Under the pieces are notes generated by a model. The model saw nothing but the letters and a program-made list of their open reading frames with translations. It had not been told where the DNA came from and searched no databases. Positions 51,901 to 62,543 of a stretch of DNA of 64,000 bases are shown one piece after another. The stretch's first letter is position 1; each line of letters begins with the position of its first letter. Made by a program: the position numbers and the translations under genes. Source of the DNA: Drosophila persimilis (Eukaryota; Arthropoda; Insecta; Diptera; Drosophilidae). The stretch is taken from assembly GCF_003286085.1 (NCBI RefSeq), contig NW_020825289.1:21044001-21108000 (forward strand). Reading direction: 5' to 3'.

Positions 51901-54900
51901 TCCATAGTATTCCAACCATTTCTTGGTTAAAATTCCAGTAAATTTAGATCGTTTAAGGCAAAGACAATATAAAGAGTGAGAAGAGTAACGTCCGTACATT
52001 TCTATGGTGCGGGACTCCTTTAGCGTGGCTTTTAAGAGCGGCTCTACAAAAGGTTAAGGGTTTCTATAATCTCTGTTTGAGATTGTATACCATTTGTATG
52101 AGATTTTATAAGGTTTTTTTGTGTTAGAGGATCTATAAAAATCAAACTTCAATCCATTCCGAGCCTAAAATGGTGGAACTTCTGGGAATAGGCTGAACAG
52201 GGCCCAAGTTTTGTGCTTTTGAAGTCTGGTCGGGGGTTCTATGGAGAGCAGCAGGCGATCTGTAGGCCCGATTTGGATCCAATTTGGGGGAATTATCTGC
52301 CGTAGTTAACGGATTGTGCACAAGATCCTGCCTGAAATGTGGCAACAGTGCAACAGCATCTATCGGTCGCTCGTGAGGGGGGTGGGGAGGGGGGTGGGGA
52401 GGGTGGTAATGCATGAGAAATGTAAACGAAATGGAACGCCAGGCAGTAAATTAAGTGCCCGCTGGGAATTTTCTTTATCGAATTGTACGCCAGCCTGACT
52501 CCCCCTCCCCCTTCGCCTACCTTCTACCTCTCCCCGTATCCTGCTCTCTCTCTCTGTCTCTCTCTGCGGCTGTAGCTGTCTCCTTCCATCGGTCCATCTG
52601 TCTGCCTGCCTGCCTGCCCTTCGCTCTCTCTCTCTCTCTCTCTCTCTCCTCTGTGTGCGTGGAGATGAAGCAAAACCGCTTTCGCCTCATGCTCATTGCT
52701 ATGGCTATCTCCTTCTACCTCTTTACTGCTGGCTTCCTCTCTCCTTTGGGTGCCCTCTCCCTCTCCCTCTCTCTCTCTCTCTCTCCCTCTCTCTCTCTGG
52801 ATACCCTGATCGAAGCCCTGCCCTTTGCTTACCCTTTCATTATGGCAACGCTCAGGGTCTTGGCTCTGTCCGTGGCCGTGGCAGTGGCAGTGGCTGTGGC
52901 AGGGGCTGTGGCAGGGGCAACTTTAAGTTCTTGCCACACAAATTCATTTCGGTGCGGCTTATGCTCGTACTCGTGTATGTATTTTTTTTTTGTTTTCAGA
53001 AAACACTTTGCCGCGGCGCTCTTGTTGCTGCTTCTCCGCGAGGGGGAAGCGGCAAGCGGGGGGAGCGGGGGGACTGTATTGTTATGTTAATTTTTGATTA
53101 TACGCAATCCCATTGTTGTTGTTGCTGTTCTTGCAAGAGCTACAGCAAGAGAGCGGAGTGGCACGAGCTCTGCCCCCTGCCCCAGCCCCTGCCCCTGCAC
53201 CCTGCCTCCTGCCCTCTGCCACTGCTGCTCAGTCACTAATTTGAGCGCGTGCCGACGTCTGCCGCACAGCATCAGCTCTGGTGCTGAAGCCGAGGGTGCA
53301 TGGAAATCCCATTTAAATAGTTTGCTGCAAGGTATATGCAAACGGCAGGTGGGGCTTTCCAAGCCACACAAAGAAGGCCTTAACCTTATCCTCAATATAG
53401 CTTTCCCGTGGAATATGTTTTGTGCCCAAGCCCACCCCTTTTGCCGCCCTGATACGACCCGTCTGTCGTTGGGTGTCTGTTCCTGCCCCACGCAGGAGGG
53501 CGTCCACGTGCCGGGCATCAGTTTCAAGTTCACCCCCACAAACCCCACACACCCCACACCCCGACCTACCCGAAAAACTAACCCACAAATGAGGAAGGGT
53601 CTTGGGGGGGGATGAAGGCTGGCCATTGGAAAATTAAAAGTGTTGCGCTCAAGTGCTTTGCCGTGTTTTCAAGTCGCTTTATTTGTTGCCTTGCCGCAAG
53701 CTTTAACTAATGTGAAAGACAAAAAGGTGCACGTCCAGGGCACATCCCAGAGAAGGGCTGGATGGGCAATTACAATAGTCAATCGGGATGCCCTCGCGGT
53801 GGGGGGTGGAGTTCCGAATGAATGAGAACATTTTGCGGTGACTGTGAGGCCAAAGTGGGGCAGAGAAGGGGGATGGGGGATGGACTAGAATAGTGAATAT
53901 CCATAACACAACACCAATTGAAGAGTTGACCTGAGAGGAGGAGTTTGACCTTCCCCTTGAGAAGGTGATAATTAAAGCTCTCGCCAGGCCTGCCACAAAG
54001 CTCAGACTTGAAGGGAAGACAGAAGCTACCATTCCAAGGGAAGAGAGGAGAAGGGGGAGCTTCCATTCAGCGGGAACGAAGGAAGAAAGGAAGCTCCCAT
54101 TCGACGGAAAGAGGGAAGAAGAAAGGAAACACCACCCATTCAGAGGGGATGGCTCTGGCCAATTAATGAATATGTATTATGAGCATCAAGGTGCTAATGG
54201 ACACGACACGCCACACACACACGCCACACACACTGACGATTTGGGGGCGCAACGGCAACGGCAACGGCAACAAAAGCGATGCAGCCGCAAATTGCATTAG
54301 AAATGCAAAACCGAAACAAGGAGTGGGCTGGAACCGCCAGAGCTCCCTGCCACTGCCACACTGCCGCACTGCCACTCCATCGAGTTAGAGGAAATGTTCG
54401 ACATGGAGGCAGCGGCTAATTGAATATACAAAATGCCCGCCACGGAGTCGACAGCCTGCCACACACGCGGATGTGGGCGGGGTGGCGATGTGGCGATGTG
54501 CCGATGAGGATGTGGACCACGTGTTGACCCTTCAGAAATTGTTATTGTTGTAAACTGATTGACCGCCGTAGCGAGGGGTTCGATGGGGTTACGGATGGCT
54601 CAAGCATCGTTGAAGCCCGCCCGCCTCCCTGCCGGGGATGCAACCCACCCCCGGGGACGGAGGGGTGCCTTCGCTCAGTGTTTACATCTATTGGGATATC
54701 GTGGGAGATTCGACAGTTGTTTCTTTGGGCCCTGGCTAACCCTTGCCCTCGTCCCCCTCGCCGCTCCATTTTAATGCACTTTTCACTTCCGTTCTGCCGT
54801 TCTCCCGTTCTGCCGCTCATTGGATATGCAATTTTTTGTTGGTGCCGCTTGATGCCCCTTGGGAAACTTTAATCCCATCTAAAAATACGAAATATATTTA

Positions 54901-55587
54901 GTTGTGGCCCCGCGCCGGTCTGCAATTGGATTTCCCATGACTTTCCGACCCCAGCCGACGAGCCCTGCCTCTTGGCCCTTCCGGCTGACCCCCGGGACCC
55001 CCTGCCCCCCTGCCCCCCGGCAGATGCGTGTTCACTGGAGTTACTCCTTCCGCGGTAGCCTATCTGTCTGTTCCTGTGGCGTCGCTTTAATTGGAATTGT
55101 TTTGCTCGCCTTCGGTGGCCGGGTCTTTGTTACAGTTACGGCAGGACACGAACCTGGTGTCCCTCCGTTAAGCGGAGTATCCGTCCGTAACTCCTTCGAT
55201 ATCTGCCGGTGTTATCTGGCGTTCGCCCGAACTCTTTTCGGGCTGCAATTTTCAATGCGGTTCGGCTCGACTTGGTTTGGGTTTTTCGGGGTTTTGTGTT
55301 GGTTAATCGTCAGGGTTTTGCGGGGGATTAACCAGTTCCTTGTTTTGGGGGTAGATTCCCTGAAAAGGGAAAGGAGTGGGGGGGGCCTGGGACTGGGAGG
55401 TTGTTCTATTGTTCCTGTTTTGATTGCGTCGAGCAGATGTCTGGCGGAAAAGTGATTCCAAAACAGGTCGCGGTGGGCAGGGAGTAAAACCTCACAATTT
55501 GTATCTTTGCATCTGTAACTTTAAGCTTTGCTGAAGCGCATCTGAGAGATAAACTAAATATGAAATTTCCTTTTCCTTTCTTTCCAG
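42934..55587 (+). other. Intron segment between ratchet points 3 and 4 (about 12.7 kb)
   Basis: No coding exon or RNA gene is recognised. Contents include a GAT run (46081-46109), a CA patch (46311-46340), a GT run (46940-46965), tandem CAGCCAACAGCCGA units (48285-48325), a low-complexity-free AT-richer stretch at 51590-52140 that could be decayed transposon sequence, CT-rich tracts (52540-52800) and (GGCAGT)-type repeats near 52880-52920. Confidence 0.48.
46081..46109. repeat. (GAT) trinucleotide run
   Basis: About nine GAT/GAC units. Confidence 0.85.
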
Positions 55588-55597
55588 GTACGTAAAC
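55562..55597 (+). other. Recursive splice site (ratchet point) 4, junction 55587|55588
   Basis: The tract TTTCCTTTTCCTTTC (from about 55566) runs into TTTCCAG and then directly GTACGT, a good non-canonical donor. A branch-point candidate AACTAAAT lies about 35 nt upstream of the junction. It is the last ratchet before the candidate microexon at 61711 and the nested antisense gene. Confidence 0.66.
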
Positions 55598-57164
55598 CGG
55601 AGATCAACTCCATTTCTGGGAGTCCCAGCGTTGGATGGGGGGGAGGACCCCCTGACAAACGGAATCCAAGGCGAAAAACTTGTGTCTGGCGCAGAAGAAA
55701 CCAAAGAAAAAGAATAATTTCCGGTTCAATTGTGGGTCTCGGGCGGGGGCTCCTCATATTATGACAGGCCATCGAGCGATGAAAGGGAAAGCCATCGTCT
55801 TGCCCCCATATGCTGGTGCCAGGGGGAGGCATGTGGCATGTGGCATGTGGCATGCGGGGGGTGCCTTTGTTTTCCATGGATCCTATTGAACATTTGGCAG
55901 CGGCAGACGATGCCGACGCCGACGGCGACGTCGAAGTTGTTATGATTGGGACCCCGGCTCAATGAGGCCTGTGAATGAAATGTTTATTAGCCTGATTATT
56001 GGTCGTGCAACAACAGTTGTGTGCCCCACCCCACCCCAAGTCCCCCCTCCCACTCTGCATCCCTCTTTTCCTCTGTTGTTCAATTGATTTTCCCACACAC
56101 ACACACACGCAAGTCACGCACTTCCTGGGCAGCACTGCCACGCCCCCTAATTGCAGTCTTAAGGGAGGAGAGAGAGCGCACACACACACACAAACACACA
56201 CACACAGTTAAATTGGCAATTGTCGCATGGAAGATGAATGCAACATCGCTGCATCTGAAGGGAACAAAAAGACTCCTTGAGGAAGGGTCATATTTTGCGC
56301 TCTATGATATTCAGATGTCGATCGCTTCGATCGTAGTAATGGGTTCCTTTGAGGGCCTTTGAGCGCGCCTTCTGTAAGAGAGCGCCCGGAGGCCCCACAC
56401 AATATCTTCAGTTACTCAATCGGCTATTATATTGTCGGGAATCTGTACAAACCCCAGAAGTGGTTGAGACTCTGGACAGAGGATTGCTTTGGCCCCAAGA
56501 AGAAGTCGAAGAACCTGTGATTGGAGCACTCCAGAACCCATAGGGTTACCCTATACATATACCATCCAACATCTAACCAGCATCGATATATCGGCAGGGG
56601 TATCGCAAGTTTCGAGCCCTCAAACGCTTTCTCATTCCGGAACAGACATCCAACGACTTCTGTGGCTCCCGAGCAGATATCAGAGTGAATGCAGGGCAGA
56701 CCGCCTACTCCCTCCCCCCCACCCCCACCCCCAACTGGAGTTAGGGCCCATCCCCCTCTTGGGGGGTTGCAAATTCGTAACAATTAGCACTCGCCGATAG
56801 ATGGGACGACCGAATGGATGGATGGATGGATGGATGCTGGGAAATGGAACAGAAAGTGGAAAAGGAAATGAAAGTGGAAATGGAAATGGAGGGGAGAAGC
56901 CAGAGGGGGAGAGGGGGAGAGAGAGAGTGGAAGGGGAAGGGGAATTTGGGTTGAATGCCACTGAAATTGCATTCAAGGCGCAAGGGGCGTGGCCAATCTT
57001 GTGGCCAAAAACATAATTAATTTTCGGGTCGGAAAATGCCGAATATGTATTTCGAAATTTCCAAAAGGGGTGGAAAATGTCCAATCAAGCGATCGATGCG
57101 ACGGTGTCGTATGACCCAAAACTACTGCTTTAATCTTTTAGATCTTCCGAACTAATGAGGCATG

Positions 57165-57218
57165 CCACACACACACACAGGCACACACACAGGCACACAC
57201 ACAGGCACAGGCACACAC
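57165..57218. repeat. (CA) run with GGCA interruptions
   Basis: CA blocks punctuated by GGCACA, about 54 bp. Confidence 0.88.
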
Positions 57219-57968
57219 ATGCCAATGTCCAGCGTCACCGAACAAAAAAAGAAGAAATCCATCAGAAATCAAAAAGAGAAGGCGGGGCGGGGACCCACGT
57301 ATATAAAAAAAAACCAATTCCAATGAAATTTTTCAGCCCACAGAAATTGAGAGAAAGAAAAAAACTAAGAAAGAAACCCAAAAAGAACAGAAAGAACGGA
57401 AAGAGGAAAGCCAGAGCGAAGACAGCGGGGAAGGGAGAAGGGAGAAGCGATAAGGGACGAGGCAAACAAATAGCTCTCCAGCAGCATGCAACAGAATACA
57501 ATGCGAAGGAGAGACGAGAGACGAGAGACGAGTCTCGAAGAAGCCCTTTTTATGGTGCAACAAATCTCAAGCTGAATGAAAATGCTGCCAACGAAAGGGA
57601 GACGGAGACGGAGACGATGACGATGCTGGGACCAACGCAAAGTGGGAAACCGAACAAACAGCGTGCCCCAAGATAGAGTCGAGTCTGGCGACGGGGGTGG
57701 AGATGGCTTTGCCACGGCCACGGCAACACGATGACGATGGGCCTCCCCATAGAGAGCTGTGTGTGTGTGTGTGTGTGCGTCTGTATAGAACACCATATTA
57801 TTAAGTGTAGCCAGAAGCAATTAAGTGTAGATAAGCAAACAATAATGTTCCCAGTCACGTACAGCAGCCGCCTGGCCGGGACACTTTCTCACTGGGCCAG
57901 GAAGGAGCCAAGTCCAGCGCCTGGTCAATGTTCAATCACTCGAAGGGTATTGGCCACTCTTCAAACGT

Positions 57969-58004
57969 TTTATTTGCCATCCAACTGGCGGAGATACATT
58001 TAAT
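57969..58004 (-). terminator. Candidate poly(A) signals of the nested gene
   Basis: Reading the minus strand downstream of the stop codon at 58298, ATTAAA occurs at 58004-57999 and canonical AATAAA at 57974-57969. No closer AATAAA is seen, so the 3' UTR would be about 300-350 nt. These are common hexamers in AT-containing DNA, so this is an inference from position. Confidence 0.4.
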
Positions 58005-58131
58005 TTCATTAGGGATACGCGCACCACCAAACACCCTCCAAACACACAGCAGAAACATAGATGAGCCACGATCCAGCCTCATGCCAGGATGTGTGATTGT
58101 TTCTATGGCCTCCCGTCTCACAACTGTTTCG

Positions 58132-58178
58132 ACACACACACGCACACACTCACACACACACACACACGCACACGCACA
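58132..58178. repeat. (CA) run with CG and CT interruptions
   Basis: About 47 bp, lying 120 bp beyond the stop codon of the nested gene and therefore inside its likely 3' UTR, where the transcript would carry GU repeats. Confidence 0.85.
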
Positions 58179-58297
58179 AAAAGTTGGCAAAGTTTCCCTT
58201 TCGATTGTCCTGTTTCTGCAGATTCATGGAAGCCAGCCCTTAATTGATGGTTTCTGTGGCAACTGGGGGGTGTTTCCAGCTCTCCTTTTCGCACAGA

Positions 58298-58914
58298 TCA
58301 CGAGAATTCGGGCCACTTGGGCAGCCCCAGCGTCGTGATGGCCAGGACACCGAACAGGAGTGCGGGCCATGTCCAGGGCCTCGCCCGATGGTGGCCCGTG
58401 TCCCCCATGTCGCAGAGGCAGCGATCGATGCAGCGCTTGCAGTAGGACACGGGATTCGACTCGTACTTGTACATGTGGGTGTTGATGGCCGCCTGGCAGC
58501 CGATCTTCGGCGAATAGACGCAGCAGTAGCTCCCGATTTTATCTGAAAGATGGGCATACAGATGAGGATTGGATTGGATACAGGAGGATGTCAGTACGCA
58601 CTGAGAGCGAAGGGATACGGCGTGCACTGACTGTAGGTGTCCAGGGGATCTATGGTGCTCGTCTCGTAGTCCGACTGCACCAAGGGAACCGTGTCGATGG
58701 CGGATCCCGGCGCACAGTAGTATCCCGTGACGTTGGCCTTGCAGGGATACCCCCAGTGCTGGCTACAGTCGGCGCACTGGCCCCGCAGACCTGCAGAGAG
58801 GGGGAAGCGGATGGATGGGTGCAGGGAATCGGGGGATCTGCTGTGGCACTTACCCTCCACCTGCAGGAGCACGACGACGACCACCAGCTGCCAAACGTAT
58901 CCGTATTTGAGCAT
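58298..58914 (-). CDS. Small secreted/membrane-anchored cysteine-rich protein, three exons, nested in the host intron
   Basis: Three exons join cleanly on the minus strand: 58914-58854, 58790-58632 and 58542-58298. Intron 1 (63 nt) has donor GTAAGT and a CTCTCTGCAG acceptor; intron 2 (89 nt) has donor GTCAGT and a TCTTTCAG acceptor. Both are phase 1, and the 465-nt CDS gives 154 residues plus TGA. Residues 1-20 form a signal peptide with a valine/leucine core (VVVVVLL). The mature part has 11 cysteines (26, 29, 37, 46, 80, 81, 89, 108, 111, 115, 117), including CxxC, CC, CxxC and CxC groups, and an N-V-T glycosylation sequon at 40-42. A hydrophobic stretch at about 133-147 (ALLFGVLAITTLGL) precedes a short tail, which suggests a GPI-attachment signal or a C-terminal anchor. 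I do not recognise the family; a Ly6-like fold is possible but the spacing is not a clear match. It probably acts at the cell surface or outside the cell. It lies antisense inside the last segment of the host intron. An odd cysteine count implies one free or intermolecular thiol. Confidence 0.86.
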
Positions 58915-58970
58915 TCTACACCCAAATGTCTGTCAAATGTTTACAAGAAATTTTCGCACATACAAACTAC

Positions 58971-58977
58971 AATCTGA
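58971..58977 (-). promoter_or_regulatory. Initiator-like element, probable transcription start of the nested gene
   Basis: TCAGATT on the minus strand resembles the Drosophila initiator TCAKTY. The A at 58975 would be the start site, giving a 5' UTR of about 60 nt with no intron before the ATG at 58914. Confidence 0.45.
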
Positions 58978-58994
58978 CACTCAAATCGAGTTGA

Positions 58995-59000
58995 TTTATA
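58995..59000 (-). promoter_or_regulatory. TATA box of the nested cysteine-rich gene
   Basis: On the minus strand TATAAA lies in the context TTTTATAAAT, 81-86 nt upstream of the ATG at 58914. An initiator-like TCAGATT follows about 25 nt downstream, which is slightly close but within range if the T-run at 59001-59003 is part of the box. The pairing suggests a focused promoter and a short 5' UTR. Confidence 0.6.
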
Positions 59001-60329
59001 AAAGAATGGTGCCTGGGATTACTGTTTGGGGCTGCCCCCCACACTCCCAAGGAATCCCAGGGATCCCATCCATAATTAACAGCATCCGAATGACGTTTGC
59101 ATATTTCTGAGACCGGACTGCAAGACCCAGACTCAGACTGAGACACAGACCCTCAATGAATTCCCTTCTCAGTCGTCCACTGGCGAAATTCCGAGGAATT
59201 CTGTGCTCATTATGCTACGTGGGCTGCTGCCATCGGAACGTTCCTGGAAACCGCCTCTGGACCCGACTCTGGCCAAAAGAGCCGCTCGAGGGCTGGAAAT
59301 GCATTTCTCCGCAGGATTTTCCGATACTTTGTTGCTTCGTAGAGAGGGAAGGCGGCTCCCGAATGCAGCGCAAATTAGTCCGTTGCCAGGCATTAATTGT
59401 GCCCCGCAGAGGTGGCATTGCAATGCCATGTCGTTTGCCCTGTCGGAGTCGACAGCCCCACCATCCGCCATCCGCCATCCATCCATATCCCCATTCACAT
59501 CGAATCCTCTGTCGCTGCATTGTTATTCAAATGCTGCCATTAATACTTCGCTGGCAATTGCAAATACCCAACGACGTGGACGAGGACGACGCCCGTTGCA
59601 TGTGTGCTGTCTGTGGCGTCGCCCCATCAGCCCCCAGCCCCCAGCCGCCAGCCCCCAGAGGCAGGCATTCAGGCTTTCATATGTAAATTTTTGAGAGACT
59701 TTTGCCCGGTGCGCGGTCCTTTGCCTCGTATCTCCTGGCTCCTTCCTCCTGGCGGGGGGGGATTTTCCTTTTTCTTTTCGGGAAATTTAATATGCCAAAA
59801 TGAAATTTCAAGTGTTTTGAATTTATTAACTTTGGCATTCAGTGCACACACACACTCAGAGTGTGCCCCCTCACCATCCCCTCTGTGCAACAATAAAACT
59901 TCCCCCCTGCTTCTCATCAAATATTTCTCCGACTATCTGCGGGGCAGAGGCAGGGGGCGGGGGGCTATAGTTTTTGGAGGCAAACCAAAGGGGGAACGAA
60001 AAAAATTGAAATCAAAATCATTTGTACGTCTGCCCGAGGGTAGGGGAAGCCCCGCATGACACCAACAGCCAACAGCAACAACAATGGCAACAACAGCCCC
60101 GAAATCCCCCACCGAAATGGTGTTGTATTTCAGTTCCATTGAACATTCTCCGCAGCTCTCGTTGGAGTTCTGCTCCAAGTGTCCCCCCCGAGCATTTAAT
60201 GAATCCCTCAGCGACTGGACTGCGACGGTTTCCAATTGAAGATTATTAAAGATTCCATTCGATTCCATTCGATTCCATTCGCTTCGATCCCTGCAACGTT
60301 TACAGGCATTTAATGCTAATGGATTTGTC

Positions 60330-60345
60330 GGGGGGGGGGGGGGGG
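60330..60345. repeat. Poly-G run (16 G)
   Basis: Sixteen consecutive G residues followed by AGGGGG; a probable length-variable site. Confidence 0.88.
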
Positions 60346-61439
60346 AGGGGGTAGGAAGCACCACCCGATTGATTGGGCCTTAAAGAAATTCCACTTTCCC
60401 CGTAAACTTAATTAACTGCCAAAACGGAAGAGGGAGAGGGGAGGAGGAGGAGGGGGAGGGGGAGGAGTACCAGGCAGTAAAACTAGAAGTAAACACTGTA
60501 ATTGTGGTCTCCAAGCCGATGGATGATGCCAAGTGGACCGCAAAGAAGCCTCAAAAACCCCATTCCCCCTCCTCACCAAACTCTAGGCCGTGTCTGGTCG
60601 CCCAGGCACCTGTCTGCTCGATGCCACAGCGTGGCAGAGTTTTGCGGCAGTCGCATGTGGATTAAAGACAGCTTGCTGCAGTGCTGCAGTGCTGCACGGA
60701 CTACGCAGTCGGCAGTGGGAGTCCTGGTAGAGCCAATGTTGCTACAGCCAGACATCTACATACAACTTTATAGAAGTGGCACTGCCCCAGGCAGTGGCAG
60801 TGGCAGTGGCATGTGGCAAGTGGCAGTGGGAGACAGGAATAACAGACAGAGACAGACTAACTAGAACCGACAACAGGACAATTAAATTATGCAGGATTTT
60901 CCAGAGCCAGAACCAAAAGCAAAAGCACTTTGCTGAGCTCTAAGCAGAGCCTTGCCTCTGACTCCGCCGGATTCTGCCACACAGACGCCAACTCCGGCTC
61001 CTCCGCCCCTGAATTTGTCGACTCGCAAAGAATTTCGAAAAGATTTTGCGTAAATTGATTTTAAATAAATTAAACCATTGACATTGTTCTCCTCCGGAGT
61101 TGTACTTCGCTGGCATTTTCCCCAGAATCCGAATGTACTTCCAGGGCAAAGAAAATGAATTTCCACCTGGTTGAACGGCTGTGGGTAAACAACTTTTCGG
61201 AAAGTGAAAATCCAAGCAACTTTTGCTGGAACCTTCGGCAGGAATGAGAGCGAGCAATGGGGCTTATGCAGGAATGGGGCCTGCAGGAATGGCCTGGAAT
61301 CTCCGTTTCCGGGTATATTCGTATACTTGGATCGTTTTGCTTATGGACTCAAGGGAATAATAATCTTTGATGGGGTAACTACTATCTAGCTCTGATCATC
61401 AGTAGGAACAGCAGCAACCAACCTGCGGAATAGTAGAAA

Positions 61440-61600
61440 GAACAGACGAACGCATCCAGCAAAATAACGAAAATGTGCGTGTGAGCTTGTCCCAATCAAC
61501 AACGCTCATTGGAACTCCGGAGACAAGTTAGTTCCGAGAGCCTTCTGTCGCACACAGGGATTGAGAGCTGAGACTTCTTACGGTCGGCACCTAAATCATG
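61440..61600 (+). repeat. Dispersed repeat fragment with ATGTGCGTGTGAGC block
   Basis: The block AATAACGAAAATGTGCGTGT plus GAGC (61463-61486) matches 18628-18651 with two mismatches at most. It lies 230 bp before the candidate microexon. The rest of the fragment shows no obvious match to the other copies. Confidence 0.42.
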
Positions 61601-61710
61601 TATTACATGTTCGTAGGATTCCCCAGAGTTTTCTAAGGTAAAACCAGATTATATTCACTGTTTGCCAATCGTTTTTGGAGCTTTATATCTTTCTGTCTGT
61701 CTGTCTGCAG

Positions 61711-61744
61711 GCCGTATTTCCGATCCCCTGTGGCAATCCAATTT
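61711..61744 (+). other. Candidate 34-nt microexon of the host gene
   Basis: A TCTGTCTGTCTGTCTGCAG acceptor is followed by 34 nt ending ATTT and then the perfect donor GTAAGT at 61745. Unlike the ratchet points, the acceptor is followed by GCCG, so this is a normal exon candidate. All three frames are open: starting at base 1 it would read AVFPIPCGNPI, at base 2 PYFRSPVAIQF, at base 3 RISDPLWQSN. I recognise none of these, so it could also be untranslated. Its length is not a multiple of three, so skipping would shift frame. It lies about 6.1 kb after the last ratchet point on the same strand. The TCTG repeat that forms the pyrimidine tract is also a microsatellite, which weakens the case somewhat. 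Confidence 0.48.
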
Positions 61745-62504
61745 GTAAGTCCCCCTCCGCCCCCGCACTCTGGCAGTGTCTCCCCCTCTCAGGTGCTTGT
61801 AAAGATAAATCATCTTTTGTGTTCGTTCCATTTTGTTGTTTCTGATTCGGTAACCGTTTTCTCAGATCTTTCCTCTTGAGAGTGCGACGGAGGGGCAGAT
61901 GGAGATTGAGTTTCACCTTGGAAGATTTCAGTGTAATTCCGTCATGATTATTGGTGAGGGCACGCATTTTGATTGATACTTTAGCACTACTTAAAGGCCA
62001 TCGGCCTCCGATTACCCCCCGCCTGTGCTCTCCGAACCGCTCTTCTCTTCTCTTCTCCTCTCCCCTCTCCTCTCCCCTCCCTGATAGTTCCAATGAAATT
62101 CAATTTTCAGGCGAAATGCATTTCTGTGGATTCATCAATCTTTATCTGTTCCCCTCTTGGGGAACGCTTGGGGCTGCCGCACGAAAAAAGTTTATTTCCT
62201 GCGGCGTTTCGAAATTTTCAATGCCTGCGGCGCTCATTACATGACAGCAGGACCACGCGGTGGAGGGGTTTGGGGGCGTGGCTAATGTCCGGCCGGTGGC
62301 ACTTGTCTCGCGGCCGACTCGGACTCGGACTCGGACTCGGACTACGAGTACGCCTCATTTCGTATGCCGTTAGGCGGCCCCGAATGTAATTATTCAATAC
62401 ATTTTACGTGCCACGAATGCCAGAGAGCCGTGTGCCACGCCCCCGCCGCCTGCCCCTTGGCTGGGGCCTGCTTTCCACTTGAACTTCATTAGAATATGTT
62501 CTGT

Positions 62505-62543
62505 ATGCGTGTGCGTGTGCGTGTGCGTGTGCGTGAGTGTGTG
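62505..62543. repeat. (GTGTGC) hexanucleotide run
   Basis: Five GTGTGC units followed by GTGAGTGTGTG. Confidence 0.85.

Larger units (their letters stand above)
55588..61710 (+). other. Intron segment between ratchet point 4 and the candidate microexon (about 6.1 kb)
   Basis: It carries the nested minus-strand cysteine-rich gene at 58298-58914. Otherwise it holds CA runs (56094-56108, 56180-56206, 57165-57218, 58132-58178), a GGAT run (56814-56836), a 16-base G run (60330-60345), GATTCCATTC repeats (60252-60281), and a 25-nt match at 61461-61486 to a block at 18627-18651. Confidence 0.48.

Noticed and set aside
54904..55455. 183-codon open frame with hydrophobic segments
   Set aside because: Hydrophobicity comes from T-rich intronic sequence; no family resemblance and no start context.
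56349..56543. 64-codon acidic open frame of mixed complexity
   Set aside because: The frame lacks an ATG at its start and has no recognised homology; might be a transposon scrap.
58244..58977. Plus-strand open frames over the nested gene
   Set aside because: They are antisense shadows of a spliced minus-strand gene.
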